Part shown: positions 16,392 through 25,140 of the stretch, piece by piece
Layout: each line of letters begins with the position of its first letter
Numbering within the stretch: position 1 is the stretch's first letter
NCBI RefSeq assembly: GCF_003350505.1
Contig: NZ_QQAY01000008.1
Span: 62,001-126,000 of the forward strand
Source of the DNA: Falsibacillus pallidus
GTDB lineage: Bacteria; Bacillota; Bacilli; Bacillales; DSM-25281
Length of the DNA: 64,000 nucleotides
Direction of reading: 5' to 3'
Position numbers and translations under genes: made by a program
The notes under the pieces: generated by a model
Databases searched by the model: none
The model's input: only the letters and a program-made list of their open reading frames with translations
What the model was told of the DNA's origin: nothing

Positions 16392-17309
16392 ATGGAACAA
16401 CTCATGAAAAACTTCTTTTTGTTTTTATCAAAAAATAAGTTTCTAACAAAAATGGCCAAGCGCTATGGCTTGAAATTTGGTGCTGCACGTTTTGTCGCTG
16501 GGGAAGCCATCAGACAGGCTGTAGACGTAATTAAGGACCTTAATCACAAGGGCCTAGTTGTCACAATCGATTACCTTGGTGAATTTGTGGATAACGAAAG
16601 AGAAGCAAATGAAATGGCTGATAACTGCATCGACGCCATTAAAGCAATTGGAAGAGAAAGACTGAACTCACAGCTTTCATTAAAAATGACTTCAATGGGC
16701 ATGGATATTTCCGATGAGCTTGTTCTTAACAATATGCGCCGCATTCTGGATGCTGCAACAGAAAACGGTGTATTTGTAACAATTGACATGGAGGACTACT
16801 CCCGTTGTCAAAAGACTATCGAGATTTTTAAACAGTTAAAATCCGAATACGACAATATCGGTACTGTCATCCAGGCATATCTTTACAGAACCGAAAAAGA
16901 TATGGAGGACCTGAATGCCTATTCTCCAAACCTCCGTCTTGTCAAAGGGGCCTATAAAGAATCCCCTGAAGTGGCATTCCCGCTGAAAAAGGACGTAGAT
17001 GAAAACTACAAAAAAATCATTAAGATGCATCTGTTGAATGGGAACTATACAGCTGTTGCCACTCATGATGATTCAATGATTGAATATACGAAGCAGGTTG
17101 TAAAAGAACACAACATTCCAAAAGATCAATTTGAATTCCAGATGCTTTATGGAATCAGACCTGAGCGCCAGCTTGAATTGGTTAATGAAGGATATAAAAT
17201 GCGTGTGTATGTTCCATACGGTACGGACTGGTACGGCTACTTCATGAGAAGACTTGCGGAGCGTCCAGCTAACGTGGCCTTTGTTTTGAAAGGCGTCATT
17301 GGCAAATAA
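16392..17309 (+). CDS. fadM: Proline dehydrogenase (YusM/FadM type)
   Basis: A 305-residue monofunctional proline dehydrogenase that oxidises proline to pyrroline-5-carboxylate with FAD, feeding electrons to the quinone pool. Family motifs are R-L-V-K-G-A-Y-K-E near residue 182, the strand A-T-H-D near 221, Y-G-I-R near 252 and the catalytic helix Y-F-M-R-R-L-A-E-R-P near 281. An AGGAGG site precedes the ATG. It neighbours the fad operon, as yusM does in B. subtilis, but no P5C dehydrogenase gene is present in this window. Confidence 0.93.
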   Translation: MEQLMKNFFLFLSKNKFLTKMAKRYGLKFGAARFVAGEAIRQAVDVIKDLNHKGLVVTIDYLGEFVDNEREANEMADNCIDAIKAIGRERLNSQLSLKMTSMGMDISDELVLNNMRRILDAATENGVFVTIDMEDYSRCQKTIEIFKQLKSEYDNIGTVIQAYLYRTEKDMEDLNAYSPNLRLVKGAYKESPEVAFPLKKDVDENYKKIIKMHLLNGNYTAVATHDDSMIEYTKQVVKEHNIPKDQFEFQMLYGIRPERQLELVNEGYKMRVYVPYGTDWYGYFMRRLAERPANVAFVLKGVIGK

Positions 17310-17321
17310 AAAATGAAAAGG

Positions 17322-17355
17322 ACAGCGAAAATCCATTGATTTTCGCTGTTTTTTA
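17322..17355 (+). terminator. Terminator after proline dehydrogenase
   Basis: A perfect 12-bp stem ACAGCGAAAATC / GATTTTCGCTGT with a four-base loop and T tract. Confidence 0.93.
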
Positions 17356-17409
17356 AATTGGTAAGTAATATGATTAAACAGTGTATTTCATCGCGGATCT
17401 AGAAAGTTA

Positions 17410-17555
17410 TCCAGCTCCAGCTGCTAGAGGCTGGGAGGTTTCCCTCAGCGCGCTTACGATAAGTCAACATCGATTCGCTCGCGCTCACCGTGTTTCCTTT
17501 ATCTCGCAGCACTTCAGTCCAACCTCGGCGCCTCTAAACAGCCGCTTCCGCTTTT
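17410..17555. repeat. Interspersed foldback repeat, copy A (about 146 bp)
   Basis: Starts TCCAGCTCCAG and ends CCGCTTCCGCTTTT, touching the stop codon of the minus-strand yuzL. It is closely similar over its full length to the element at 48197-48341, with shared blocks such as GAGGCTGGGAGGTTTCC, TTACGATAAGTCAACATCG and TCAGTCCAACCTCGGCGCC. The ends can pair with each other. It contains no supported gene. Confidence 0.88.
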
Positions 17556-17685
17556 ATTTCTTAAACTGGTTATTCTGGCTGTTCACTTTACCGCCGCCGT
17601 CATATTCTGGAGTAGGACCTGCATTTCCTTTTACGCTTGCAGCACTGACAGCCGCCTTGGAAGGATTCTTCTTTTGCTTCGCCAT
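17554..17685 (-). CDS. yuzL: YuzL family small protein
   Basis: A 43-residue protein beginning M-A-K-Q-K-K-N-P-S-K-A and continuing S-V-K-G-N-A-G-P-T-P-E. This is the YuzL pattern of small, basic, Gly/Ala/Asn-containing proteins found in spore formers. GGAGGTGA lies seven bases before the ATG. It stands between fadM and fadN, as in B. subtilis. A role in the forespore is plausible from its SASP-like composition but not shown by sequence. Confidence 0.8.
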   Translation of the reverse strand: MAKQKKNPSKAAVSAASVKGNAGPTPEYDGGGKVNSQNNQFKK

Positions 17686-17780
17686 GATTATTTCACCTCC
17701 GACATTAGTATGTCCGAAAACGAAAAAGATGATTGCTGATGAAATTTTTTGAAAATTTTTCTTTTTTAAACTTTAAATTA

Positions 17781-17809
17781 TTGCGAGATTTCAGAAAATC
17801 TTATATAGT
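17781..17809 (+). promoter_or_regulatory. Promoter of the fadNAE operon
   Basis: TTGCGA (17781-17786), 17 bp, TATAGT (17804-17809). The expected transcription start near 17816 is about 40 bp before the FadR operator. Confidence 0.7.
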
Positions 17810-17856
17810 AGAAGTATCATCACAAACTCAAGTGGGATATTTTTTTGGAGATTAAA

Positions 17857-17874
17857 TGAATGAGTATTCATTCA
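17857..17874. promoter_or_regulatory. FadR operator
   Basis: TGAATGAGTATTCATTCA is an inverted repeat TGAATGA-N4-TCATTCA, matching the TetR-type FadR (YsiA) operator of Bacillus beta-oxidation genes. It contains an in-frame ATG (17860) that is therefore unlikely to be the fadN start. Confidence 0.93.
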
Positions 17875-17898
17875 AAATTGCAAAAGGGGGAAAAATCC

Positions 17899-20283
17899 TT
17901 GTCTAAGCAAATTAAAAAAGCGGCTGTACTAGGTTCTGGAGTTATGGGATCCGGCATCGCAGCACATTTAGCAAATATCGGAATCCCAACTTTGTTGTTG
18001 GACATTGTACCTAAAGATTTGACGGATGAAGAAAAAGCAAAAGGATTGATGCTTGAATCTCCGCAGGTCCGTAATAAATTCAGCCAGGGGGCTCTTCAAA
18101 AATTATTGAAGCAAAAGCCTGCGCCATTGACAGTTAAGAAAAATCTACAATTAATTACAGCCGGCAATCTGGAGGATGATCTTCATGCTCTTTCAGAATG
18201 CGACTGGATCATTGAAGTAGTTGTTGAAAACCTGAATGTTAAAAAGCAGGTCTTTGAAAAAGTTGAGCAGTACCGCAAACAAGGAAGCATCGTCAGTTCC
18301 AATACATCAGGCATCTCCGTTGAAGCAATGGCTGAAGGAAGATCTGAGGATTTCCAAAAGCATTTCCTTGGCACCCATTTCTTCAATCCGCCGCGCTACC
18401 TGAAGCTTTTGGAAGTGATACCGACAAAGCATACGGATGAGAGCGTTGTACAATTCATGAAAGAATTCGGTGAAGATGTCCTTGGAAAAGGAGTCGTCCT
18501 TGCAAAAGACACACCAAACTTCATCGCTAACCGCATCGGTACTTTCGGCCTCTTAGTGACTGTTCAGGAAATGCTGAAAGGCGGGTACAGCGTCGGGGAA
18601 GTCGATTCGATTACAGGTCCATTGATCGGAAGACCGAAGAGCGCTACGTTCCGTACCCTGGATGTTGTCGGACTTGATACGTTCGTACATGTTGCCAACA
18701 ACGTTTACGAACAGGTAGAAGGAAAAGAAAAAGAAGTGTTCGAGGTTCCTGCCTTCATGAAGCAAATGCTTGAAAAGGGCTGGTTAGGAAGCAAATCAGG
18801 CCAAGGATTCTTTTTAAAGAAAGGCAAGGAAATCCTTGAATTGAATCCACAGACGCTTGAATATGAAGAGCGCAAAAAATTAAAGACTCCTGCCCTTGAG
18901 ATGAGCAAAAATGAAAAAGGCTCACGAAATAAATTGAAAGCGCTTGTATACGCGGAAGATAAAGCAGGAGCCCTTCTATGGGATATCATCGCACCAGTAC
19001 TCTCATACTCTGCAGAATTGTACGGCACGATCGCAGATGATGTTGTATCCATCGACCGTGCGATGAAATGGGGATTCGGCTGGGAGCTCGGTCCTTTTGA
19101 AACGTGGGATGCAATCGGACTTGAAAAATCCGTCAATAAAATGCTCGAGCATGGCATCGTAGTACCACAATGGATAAAAGACATGCTGGAAAAAGGAAAC
19201 ACATCTTTCTATAAGGAAGAAGAAGGAATCAATTATTTCTATCATAACGGCGAATATCTGCCGGTTGAAGTAAATCCAAAAGCAATTGACCTGAAACTGT
19301 TAAAGAAACAAGGGAAATTGATCAAAAATAACAGCGGTGCAAGCCTGATCGATTTAGGAGATGGAGTGGCGCTTCTTGAGTTCCATTCCCCTAACAACGC
19401 AATCGGATTGGATATCATCCAAATGATCAATTTTGCAGTCGATGAAGTCGAAAAGAACTTCAAAGGGCTCGTCATCGGGAACCAAGGCAAGAACTTCTGT
19501 GTAGGCGCAAATCTTGCCATGATCCTGATGGAAGCACAGGATGACAATGTTTTTGAAATCGACATGACTGTGCGCCACTTCCAGCAGGCGATGATGAAAA
19601 TCAAATACAGTACAAAACCGGTAGTCGCTGCTCCGTTCGGAATGACTCTCGGAGGAGGATCTGAAGTATGTCTTCCAACAGCACATATCCAGGCTTCCAT
19701 GGAAACCTATATGGGATTGGTTGAAGTCGGCGTTGGGCTCATTCCTGGAGGCGGAGGCAACAAAGAGTTGTATATCAAGCACTTGAACAGCCTGCCTAAT
19801 GGAGTGGAATTCGATCTTCAAAAAGTGGCAAACAAAGTGTTCGAAACAATTGCTATGGCGAAGGTATCCACTTCAGGAGACGAAGCAAGGGAGAATAACT
19901 TCTTGAATCAAGCAGATGGAGTAAGTGTAAACGGAGACCATTTGCTGCACGACGCTAAACAGGCGGTCCTTTCCCTTCATGCAAGCGGATATAAGGCTCC
20001 TGTCAGAAGAAAAGTCCCGGTTGTCGGTGAAACGGGATATGCCACACTCCTGCTTGGTGCGCAAGCTATGCATCTGTCAGGCTTCATCTCAGAACATGAC
20101 TTGAAAATAGCGAAAAAATTAGCGTACGTCATTGCCGGAGGAAAAATCCCTTATGGCACGGAAGTAGATGAACAGTACTTGCTTGACCTGGAAAGGGAAG
20201 CGTTCTTGAGCCTGGTGGCAGAAGGAAAGTCCCAGCAAAGGATGCAGCATATGCTTGTCAAAGGCAAGCCGCTTCGCAACTAA
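17899..20283 (+). CDS. fadN: FadN: 3-hydroxyacyl-CoA dehydrogenase / enoyl-CoA hydratase
   Basis: A bifunctional beta-oxidation enzyme of about 794 residues. The N-terminal NAD-binding domain has V-L-G-S-G-V-M-G-S-G-I-A-A-H and F-F-N-P-P-R-Y; the C-terminal crotonase domain contains L-V-I-G-N-Q-G-K-N-F-C-V-G-A-N and G-M-T-L-G-G-G-S-E. The order (dehydrogenase first) is opposite to E. coli FadB. I choose the TTG at 17899 because AAGGGGG lies eight bases upstream, while the ATG at 17860 lies in the FadR operator and has poor context. First gene of fadN-fadA-fadE. Confidence 0.95.
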   Translation: MSKQIKKAAVLGSGVMGSGIAAHLANIGIPTLLLDIVPKDLTDEEKAKGLMLESPQVRNKFSQGALQKLLKQKPAPLTVKKNLQLITAGNLEDDLHALSECDWIIEVVVENLNVKKQVFEKVEQYRKQGSIVSSNTSGISVEAMAEGRSEDFQKHFLGTHFFNPPRYLKLLEVIPTKHTDESVVQFMKEFGEDVLGKGVVLAKDTPNFIANRIGTFGLLVTVQEMLKGGYSVGEVDSITGPLIGRPKSATFRTLDVVGLDTFVHVANNVYEQVEGKEKEVFEVPAFMKQMLEKGWLGSKSGQGFFLKKGKEILELNPQTLEYEERKKLKTPALEMSKNEKGSRNKLKALVYAEDKAGALLWDIIAPVLSYSAELYGTIADDVVSIDRAMKWGFGWELGPFETWDAIGLEKSVNKMLEHGIVVPQWIKDMLEKGNTSFYKEEEGINYFYHNGEYLPVEVNPKAIDLKLLKKQGKLIKNNSGASLIDLGDGVALLEFHSPNNAIGLDIIQMINFAVDEVEKNFKGLVIGNQGKNFCVGANLAMILMEAQDDNVFEIDMTVRHFQQAMMKIKYSTKPVVAAPFGMTLGGGSEVCLPTAHIQASMETYMGLVEVGVGLIPGGGGNKELYIKHLNSLPNGVEFDLQKVANKVFETIAMAKVSTSGDEARENNFLNQADGVSVNGDHLLHDAKQAVLSLHASGYKAPVRRKVPVVGETGYATLLLGAQAMHLSGFISEHDLKIAKKLAYVIAGGKIPYGTEVDEQYLLDLEREAFLSLVAEGKSQQRMQHMLVKGKPLRN

Positions 20284-20322
20284 GCAGCAAAATTTCAAGG
20301 ATTAGGAAAGAGGGGGAACAAC

Positions 20323-21501
20323 ATGCGTGAAGCAGTAATCGTAGCAGGAGCACGGACTCCTATCGGAAGAGCTAAAAAAGGAACCCTTGCCAATGTACGT
20401 CCGGATGATCTCGGAGCACTGGTGGTTAAAGAAACATTAAAGCGTGCTGGCAACTATGAAGGAAATATTGATGATTTGATCATGGGCTGTGCAATGCCCG
20501 AAGCGGAACAAGGATTGAATATGGCGAGAAATATCGGGGCTTTGGCAGGTCTTCCTGCAAATGTCCCGGCCATCACGATCAACCGCTATTGTTCTTCAGG
20601 ACTGCAATCGATCGCCTATGCGTCTGAGCGCATCATGCTTGGGCACTCTGATACCGTCATTGCCGGCGGAGCAGAATCCATGAGCCTTGTGCCGATGATG
20701 GGGCACGTCGTAAGACCTAATGCACAAATTGCTGAAAATGCACCGGAATACTATATGAGCATGGGGCATACAGCCGAGCAGGTAGCGATGAAATATGGTG
20801 TAAGCCGTGAAGATCAGGATGCCTTTGCAGTGAGAAGCCACGAAAGAGCAGCGAATGCCATTGCGGAAGGCAGATTTACAGATGAAATCGTACCTGTGGA
20901 TGTGGTCCTTAAATCAATCGACAGCAAAAATAAACTGCAGGAAAGAACCGTAACGTTCGCGCAGGATGAAGGGGTTCGTCCAGGGACAACAACAGATGTA
21001 CTTGGAAAGCTTCGCCCTGCATTTTCCGTCAAAGGTTCTGTGACTGCAGGGAATTCTTCGCAGACAAGCGACGGGGCTGCAGCAGTCATGGTGATGGATC
21101 GCGAAAAAGCCAACTCCCTTGGATTGGCTCCGATGCTGAAGTTCAGAAGTTTCGCTGTCGCCGGAGTACAACCGGAAGTAATGGGGATCGGACCGGTCGA
21201 AGCGATTCCGAAAGCATTGAAGATCGCTGGTCTGGAACTTTCTGATATTGGTCTGTTCGAATTGAACGAAGCCTTTGCTTCCCAATCCATCCAAGTCATC
21301 CGTCAGCTTGGCTTGAATGAAGATATCGTCAATGTAAACGGCGGAGCCATCGCACTTGGCCACCCGCTAGGCTGTACAGGAGCAAAATTGACCCTCTCCC
21401 TCGCACATGAAATGAAGCGCCGCCAAACACAATTCGGCATCGTCACAATGTGCATCGGCGGAGGAATGGGAGCAGCAGGAGTATTTGAATTAATTTCTTG
21501 A
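20323..21501 (+). CDS. fadA: FadA: acetyl-CoA C-acyltransferase (3-ketoacyl-CoA thiolase)
   Basis: A 392-residue thiolase that cleaves 3-ketoacyl-CoA in the last step of beta-oxidation. The nucleophilic cysteine lies in N-R-Y-C-S-S-G-L-Q-S near residue 90. The catalytic His is in G-G-A-I-A-L-G-H-P-L-G near 348, and the second Cys is in C-I-G-G-G-M-G near 379. It follows fadN after 39 bp with its own AGAGGGGG site. Confidence 0.97.
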   Translation: MREAVIVAGARTPIGRAKKGTLANVRPDDLGALVVKETLKRAGNYEGNIDDLIMGCAMPEAEQGLNMARNIGALAGLPANVPAITINRYCSSGLQSIAYASERIMLGHSDTVIAGGAESMSLVPMMGHVVRPNAQIAENAPEYYMSMGHTAEQVAMKYGVSREDQDAFAVRSHERAANAIAEGRFTDEIVPVDVVLKSIDSKNKLQERTVTFAQDEGVRPGTTTDVLGKLRPAFSVKGSVTAGNSSQTSDGAAAVMVMDREKANSLGLAPMLKFRSFAVAGVQPEVMGIGPVEAIPKALKIAGLELSDIGLFELNEAFASQSIQVIRQLGLNEDIVNVNGGAIALGHPLGCTGAKLTLSLAHEMKRRQTQFGIVTMCIGGGMGAAGVFELIS

Positions 21502-21544
21502 TCATAAAGTATATATCCTTAAAAATTGTCAGGAGGAAATGAAA

Positions 21545-23329
21545 ATGTCAAATCAAACTGAGAAATTGGTTAAAGGCGGAAGTTTTTTAATTGAAGATGT
21601 TTCCTACGAACAGGTTTTCACTCCAGAAGACTACTCTGATGAACAAAAAATGATTGCCAAAACTACAGAAGATTACGTACTGAATGAAGTCGTGCCAGAA
21701 GTTGAGCATTTGGAAAACCACGAATTCGACCGTTCTGTAAAATTGCTGAAGCAAGCGGGAGACCTTGGCCTCCTTGGTGCAGACGTTCCGGAAGAATACG
21801 GCGGACTTGGCCTTGATAAAGTAAGCTCAGCATTGATTGCTGAAAAAATGTCACGTGCAGGCGGATTCTCTATCTCCCACGGCGCACACGTCGGAATCGG
21901 ATCTCTTCCGATCGTTTTATTCGGAAATGAAGAGCAGAAGCAAAAATATCTCCCAGCTTTGGCTACAGGCGAAAAGCTTGCTGCCTACGCTTTGACAGAG
22001 CCTGGCTCCGGTTCAGATGCACTTGGTGCAAAAACAACCGCGAAACTGAATGAAGCTGGCACACATTATGTCCTGAATGGTGAAAAGCAATGGATCACAA
22101 ACTCTGCTTTTGCAGACGTATTTGTCGTCTACGCTAAAATCAACGGCGATCAGTTCTCTGCATTCATCGTGGAAAAAGAATTCCCTGGCGTTTCAACAGG
22201 TCCGGAAGAAAAGAAAATGGGGATCAAGAGTTCATCCACTCGTACATTGATTCTTGAGGATGCAGAAGTTCCTGTGGAAAACCTTCTTGGGCAAGCAGGA
22301 AAAGGACATATCATCGCATTCAATATTTTGAACATCGGGCGCTATAAATTGGGTGTTGGAGCAGTTGGAGCAAGTAAACGTGCGTTGGAAGTAACGGTCC
22401 AATATACAAATCAGCGCCAACAGTTCAAGACGCCGATCTCTTCTTTCAACTTAACGAAAGAAAAGCTTTCCACAATGGCTTCCAAACTATATGCAGCTGA
22501 AAGCTCCGTATACCGTACAGTAGGACTCTTCGAAGACCGTATGAGCAAGTTGTCTGATGAAGAAGTAAAAAATGGGGCAGAAGTGGCAAAATCGATTGCA
22601 GAATATGCAATTGAATGTTCTTTGAACAAATTCTTTGCTACAGAAGTTCTCGACTATGTCGTAGATGAAGGCGTCCAGCTTCACGGAGGCTACGGATTCA
22701 TGCAAGAATATGAGATTGAAAGAATGTACCGCGACTCCCGCATCAACCGCATTTTCGAGGGTACAAACGAAATCAACAGACTCCTGGTGCCTGGCACTTA
22801 CCTTCGTAAAGCGATGAAGGGCGAACTTCCGCTTCTTCAAAAAGCACAGACACTGCAAGAAGAACTTATGATGCTTATGCCGGAAGAAGTGGGCGATGAG
22901 CCATTGGCGCAAGAGAAATATCTTGTGAAAAACGCTAAGAAAATCGGCTTGATGATGGCGGGCCTTGCTGCTCAAAAATACGGCCCTGCATTAGAAAAGG
23001 AACAAGAAGTCCTGGTGAACATAGCGGACATCGTCTCCAACGCATATGCAATGGAATCCGTTGTCCTTCGTACAGAGAAGGCACTCGAAAAATCAGGCGA
23101 AGAAAAAGCGAAGCAAAAATTGCTTTATACACAAATCTTCTGCCAAGAAGCTTTCAACGAAATCGAACAGCATGCAAAAGAAACATTGGTGGCTGTTGAG
23201 AATGGGGATGCCCTGCGCATGATGCTTTCTGCACTGCGTAAATTCACTAGACATACACCAATCAATGTCATCGCGAAGAAACGTGAAGCTTCCGCGAAAT
23301 TGATCGACGCTGAACGCTACACAGTTTAA
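21545..23329 (+). CDS. fadE: FadE: acyl-CoA dehydrogenase
   Basis: A 594-residue acyl-CoA dehydrogenase with the usual N-terminal helical, middle beta and C-terminal FAD-binding domains (to about residue 410), plus a C-terminal extension of about 170 residues as in VLCAD-like enzymes. Motifs include A-L-T-E-P-G-S-G-S-D-A near 150 and Q-L-H-G-G-Y-G-F-M-Q-E-Y near 378 before the catalytic-region R-I-F-E-G-T-N-E. The second ATG (21545) is eight bases from AGGAGG; the first (21539) is only two bases from it. Confidence 0.95.
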   Translation: MSNQTEKLVKGGSFLIEDVSYEQVFTPEDYSDEQKMIAKTTEDYVLNEVVPEVEHLENHEFDRSVKLLKQAGDLGLLGADVPEEYGGLGLDKVSSALIAEKMSRAGGFSISHGAHVGIGSLPIVLFGNEEQKQKYLPALATGEKLAAYALTEPGSGSDALGAKTTAKLNEAGTHYVLNGEKQWITNSAFADVFVVYAKINGDQFSAFIVEKEFPGVSTGPEEKKMGIKSSSTRTLILEDAEVPVENLLGQAGKGHIIAFNILNIGRYKLGVGAVGASKRALEVTVQYTNQRQQFKTPISSFNLTKEKLSTMASKLYAAESSVYRTVGLFEDRMSKLSDEEVKNGAEVAKSIAEYAIECSLNKFFATEVLDYVVDEGVQLHGGYGFMQEYEIERMYRDSRINRIFEGTNEINRLLVPGTYLRKAMKGELPLLQKAQTLQEELMMLMPEEVGDEPLAQEKYLVKNAKKIGLMMAGLAAQKYGPALEKEQEVLVNIADIVSNAYAMESVVLRTEKALEKSGEEKAKQKLLYTQIFCQEAFNEIEQHAKETLVAVENGDALRMMLSALRKFTRHTPINVIAKKREASAKLIDAERYTV

Positions 23330-23343
23330 TCAAATACTATAAT

Positions 23344-23378
23344 AAAACCCAGGCATATCAAGGATGCCTGGGTTTTGT
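23344..23378 (+). terminator. Terminator of the fad operon
   Basis: AAAACCCAGGCAT pairs with ATGCCTGGGTTTT around a seven-base loop. Confidence 0.93.
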
Positions 23379-23389
23379 CTGTTTTTTAA

Positions 23390-23418
23390 TTGACATTATG
23401 ACTGCAAGTGTTTATTAT
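23390..23418 (+). promoter_or_regulatory. Strong promoter of the SDR-arsR operon
   Basis: TTGACA (23390-23395), 17 bp, TATTAT (23413-23418); eleven of twelve consensus positions. Confidence 0.85.
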
Positions 23419-23447
23419 ATGTTTAAACTCTTAAACATTTAAACATA
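23418..23447. promoter_or_regulatory. Operator for the ArsR-type regulator
   Basis: TATGTTTAAA and TTTAAACATA form a perfect 10-bp inverted repeat with a ten-base centre that itself holds another TTAAAC half-site. The element overlaps the end of the -10 and the start point, a classical repressor position. The regulator encoded two genes downstream is the likely ligand. Confidence 0.75.
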
Positions 23448-23468
23448 ATAAAACAGAGGTGGTAAATC

Positions 23469-24248
23469 ATGAGGAACGAAACAGTTTTGATCACAGGCGC
23501 ATCAAACGGAATTGGCCTTGATTTGGCAGAAATATTTTCAGAGAAAAGCTATACCGTTGTGATGGTGGCAAGAAGCGGCAAGAAGATGGAAACCATTGCT
23601 GCAGAATTAAGGGAAAAATATAAAAATGACATTATGGTCATCGAAAAAGATCTGTCTCTTTCAGATGCACCTCAGGAACTATATAACGAGTTAAAACTTA
23701 GGGGCGTTTCGGTTGATGTTCTGATCAATAATGCAGGTTTTGGGTTATTCGGTGAATTCGCTGATACAGACCTTCAAAAGGAACTTAATATGATTCAATT
23801 GAATATTTCTGCCCTTACTGCGATGACAAAGGTATTTTCAGAAGATATGATAAAAAGAAAGAATGGGAAAATCCTGAACGTAGCCTCAACAGCAGCATTT
23901 CAGGCAGGCCCCCTAATGGCAGTCTATTATGCAACAAAAGCATATGTACTTTCTTTTTCAGAGGCACTGGAAAACGAACTGAAGGATACTGGCGTCCATG
24001 TTTCCACACTCTGTCCGGGTCCAACTCACACAGGGTTCAGCGAAAAAGCTGAATTGGAACAGTCAAAACTGTTCAGCAGCGGTGCGATGAATTCAAAAAA
24101 GGTAGCCCAAATTGGCTTTGATGGCTTAATGAATGGGAAATCTGTCATCATCCCGGGAGCTAAAAATAGATTTTTGGCGACAGCTATTCGCTTCCTTCCA
24201 AGGAAGGCTGTCATCGCAACAGTAAGGAAAATGCAGGAACGCAAATAA
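23469..24248 (+). CDS. Short-chain dehydrogenase/reductase (classical SDR)
   Basis: A 259-residue NAD(P)-dependent oxidoreductase. The cofactor motif is T-G-A-S-N-G-I-G near residue 10, N-N-A-G lies near 87, the catalytic Ser is in N-V-A-S-T near 141, and Y-Y-A-T-K supplies the catalytic Tyr and Lys near 156-160. It resembles the DltE/YqjQ-like SDR group; the substrate cannot be told. An ArsR-type regulator follows after about 20 bp under the same promoter. Confidence 0.9.
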   Translation: MRNETVLITGASNGIGLDLAEIFSEKSYTVVMVARSGKKMETIAAELREKYKNDIMVIEKDLSLSDAPQELYNELKLRGVSVDVLINNAGFGLFGEFADTDLQKELNMIQLNISALTAMTKVFSEDMIKRKNGKILNVASTAAFQAGPLMAVYYATKAYVLSFSEALENELKDTGVHVSTLCPGPTHTGFSEKAELEQSKLFSSGAMNSKKVAQIGFDGLMNGKSVIIPGAKNRFLATAIRFLPRKAVIATVRKMQERK

Positions 24249-24268
24249 GTGCGAAAGGAAAAATAGAT

Positions 24269-24574
24269 ATGGCAAATGAAGCAATCAATACTTTCAGGTT
24301 ATGCATCCCGTTATTCCAATCCTTGAGTGACCCTAACAGGCAGGATATCATATTGCTGCTTGCCGAGAAAGAGCCGCTGACAGTCAATGAAATCACTGAA
24401 AATCTTTCATTATCCCGGCCGGCCATTTCTCACCATTTAAAAATAATGAGAGATCAAAAACTGGTCTCCATCGAACAAAAAGGAACCCAGCGCTACTACT
24501 CCTTAGCGCTGGAAGATGCAGTCCACCTTCTGAAGCAGCTAATCAAAACAGTGGAGGAAGATTGTATCTTTTAA
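24269..24574 (+). CDS. ArsR-family winged-helix repressor
   Basis: A 101-residue ArsR-type regulator. The helix-turn-helix is L-T-V-N-E-I-T-E-N-L-S-L-S-R-P-A-I-S-H-H-L near residues 35-55, followed by the wing L-V-S-I-E-Q-K-G-T-Q-R-Y-Y near 64. The classical metal box E-x-C-x-C of ArsR is absent (the helix reads P-A-I-S-H-H), and the only cysteines are near the two ends, so metal sensing by that box is unlikely. It probably represses its own operon through the inverted repeat at 23418-23447. Confidence 0.88.
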   Translation: MANEAINTFRLCIPLFQSLSDPNRQDIILLLAEKEPLTVNEITENLSLSRPAISHHLKIMRDQKLVSIEQKGTQRYYSLALEDAVHLLKQLIKTVEEDCIF

Positions 24575-24705
24575 TGAAAAATTCCATGAAGAAAAGAAGG
24601 AAGCGGACCTTTCCTGTCGAATTTAAGTACTTTGTGGAGATTTCTAACGCTCCTTCATTGTTTATTGTCATTAAATTTGGTAAACATATGATAGGGTGGT
24701 GATAA

Positions 24706-25065
24706 ATGATGGCATTGGCATTTTATTGGTATCCTAAATGTGGGACATGCCGCAAAGCAAAAAAATGGCTGGAAGAAAGCAATGTAGATTTAAATGAAAT
24801 TCACATTGTGGACAACCCTCCTGCAAAGGAACAACTGAAAGAAATGTATCAAAACAGCGGATTGGAACTGAAAAAGTTCTTCAACACAAGCGGGCAGAAA
24901 TATCGGGAGCTTGGATTGAAGGATAAAATCGGCACCGCTTCAGAAGATGAACTGCTGGAATTGCTTGCATCCGAGGGTATGCTGATCAAGCGGCCGCTTG
25001 CTTACGACGGAAAGAAAACCACTGTCGGATTCAACGAAGCGGAATACGAAAAAAATTGGGCTTGA
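24706..25065 (+). CDS. yusI: ArsC/Spx-like thioredoxin-fold protein YusI
   Basis: A 119-residue protein of the ArsC family with W-Y-P-K-C-G-T-C-R-K-A near residues 8-18 and the family signature K-R-P-L-A near 97. The motif C-G-T-C offers a redox-active cysteine pair as in Spx, but the protein belongs to the YusI/YffB-like branch of unknown substrate rather than to Spx itself. Two adjacent ATG codons (24706 and 24709) both suit the AGGGTGG site. It precedes gcvH as in B. subtilis. Confidence 0.88.
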   Translation: MMALAFYWYPKCGTCRKAKKWLEESNVDLNEIHIVDNPPAKEQLKEMYQNSGLELKKFFNTSGQKYRELGLKDKIGTASEDELLELLASEGMLIKRPLAYDGKKTTVGFNEAEYEKNWA

Positions 25066-25140
25066 AATCATCTTGTTTTGTTGCAATATGATTATTGATT
25101 ATGCGAATATTAAATGGAGAAAAGCTATGGAGGGATACAT

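Noticed and set aside
24574-24702. A 42-codon frame starting at the arsR stop codon (M-K-N-S-M-K-K-R-R-K)
   Set aside because: No ribosome site of its own beyond the overlap, unusual composition, and it spans the likely promoter region of yusI; not enough to call a gene.
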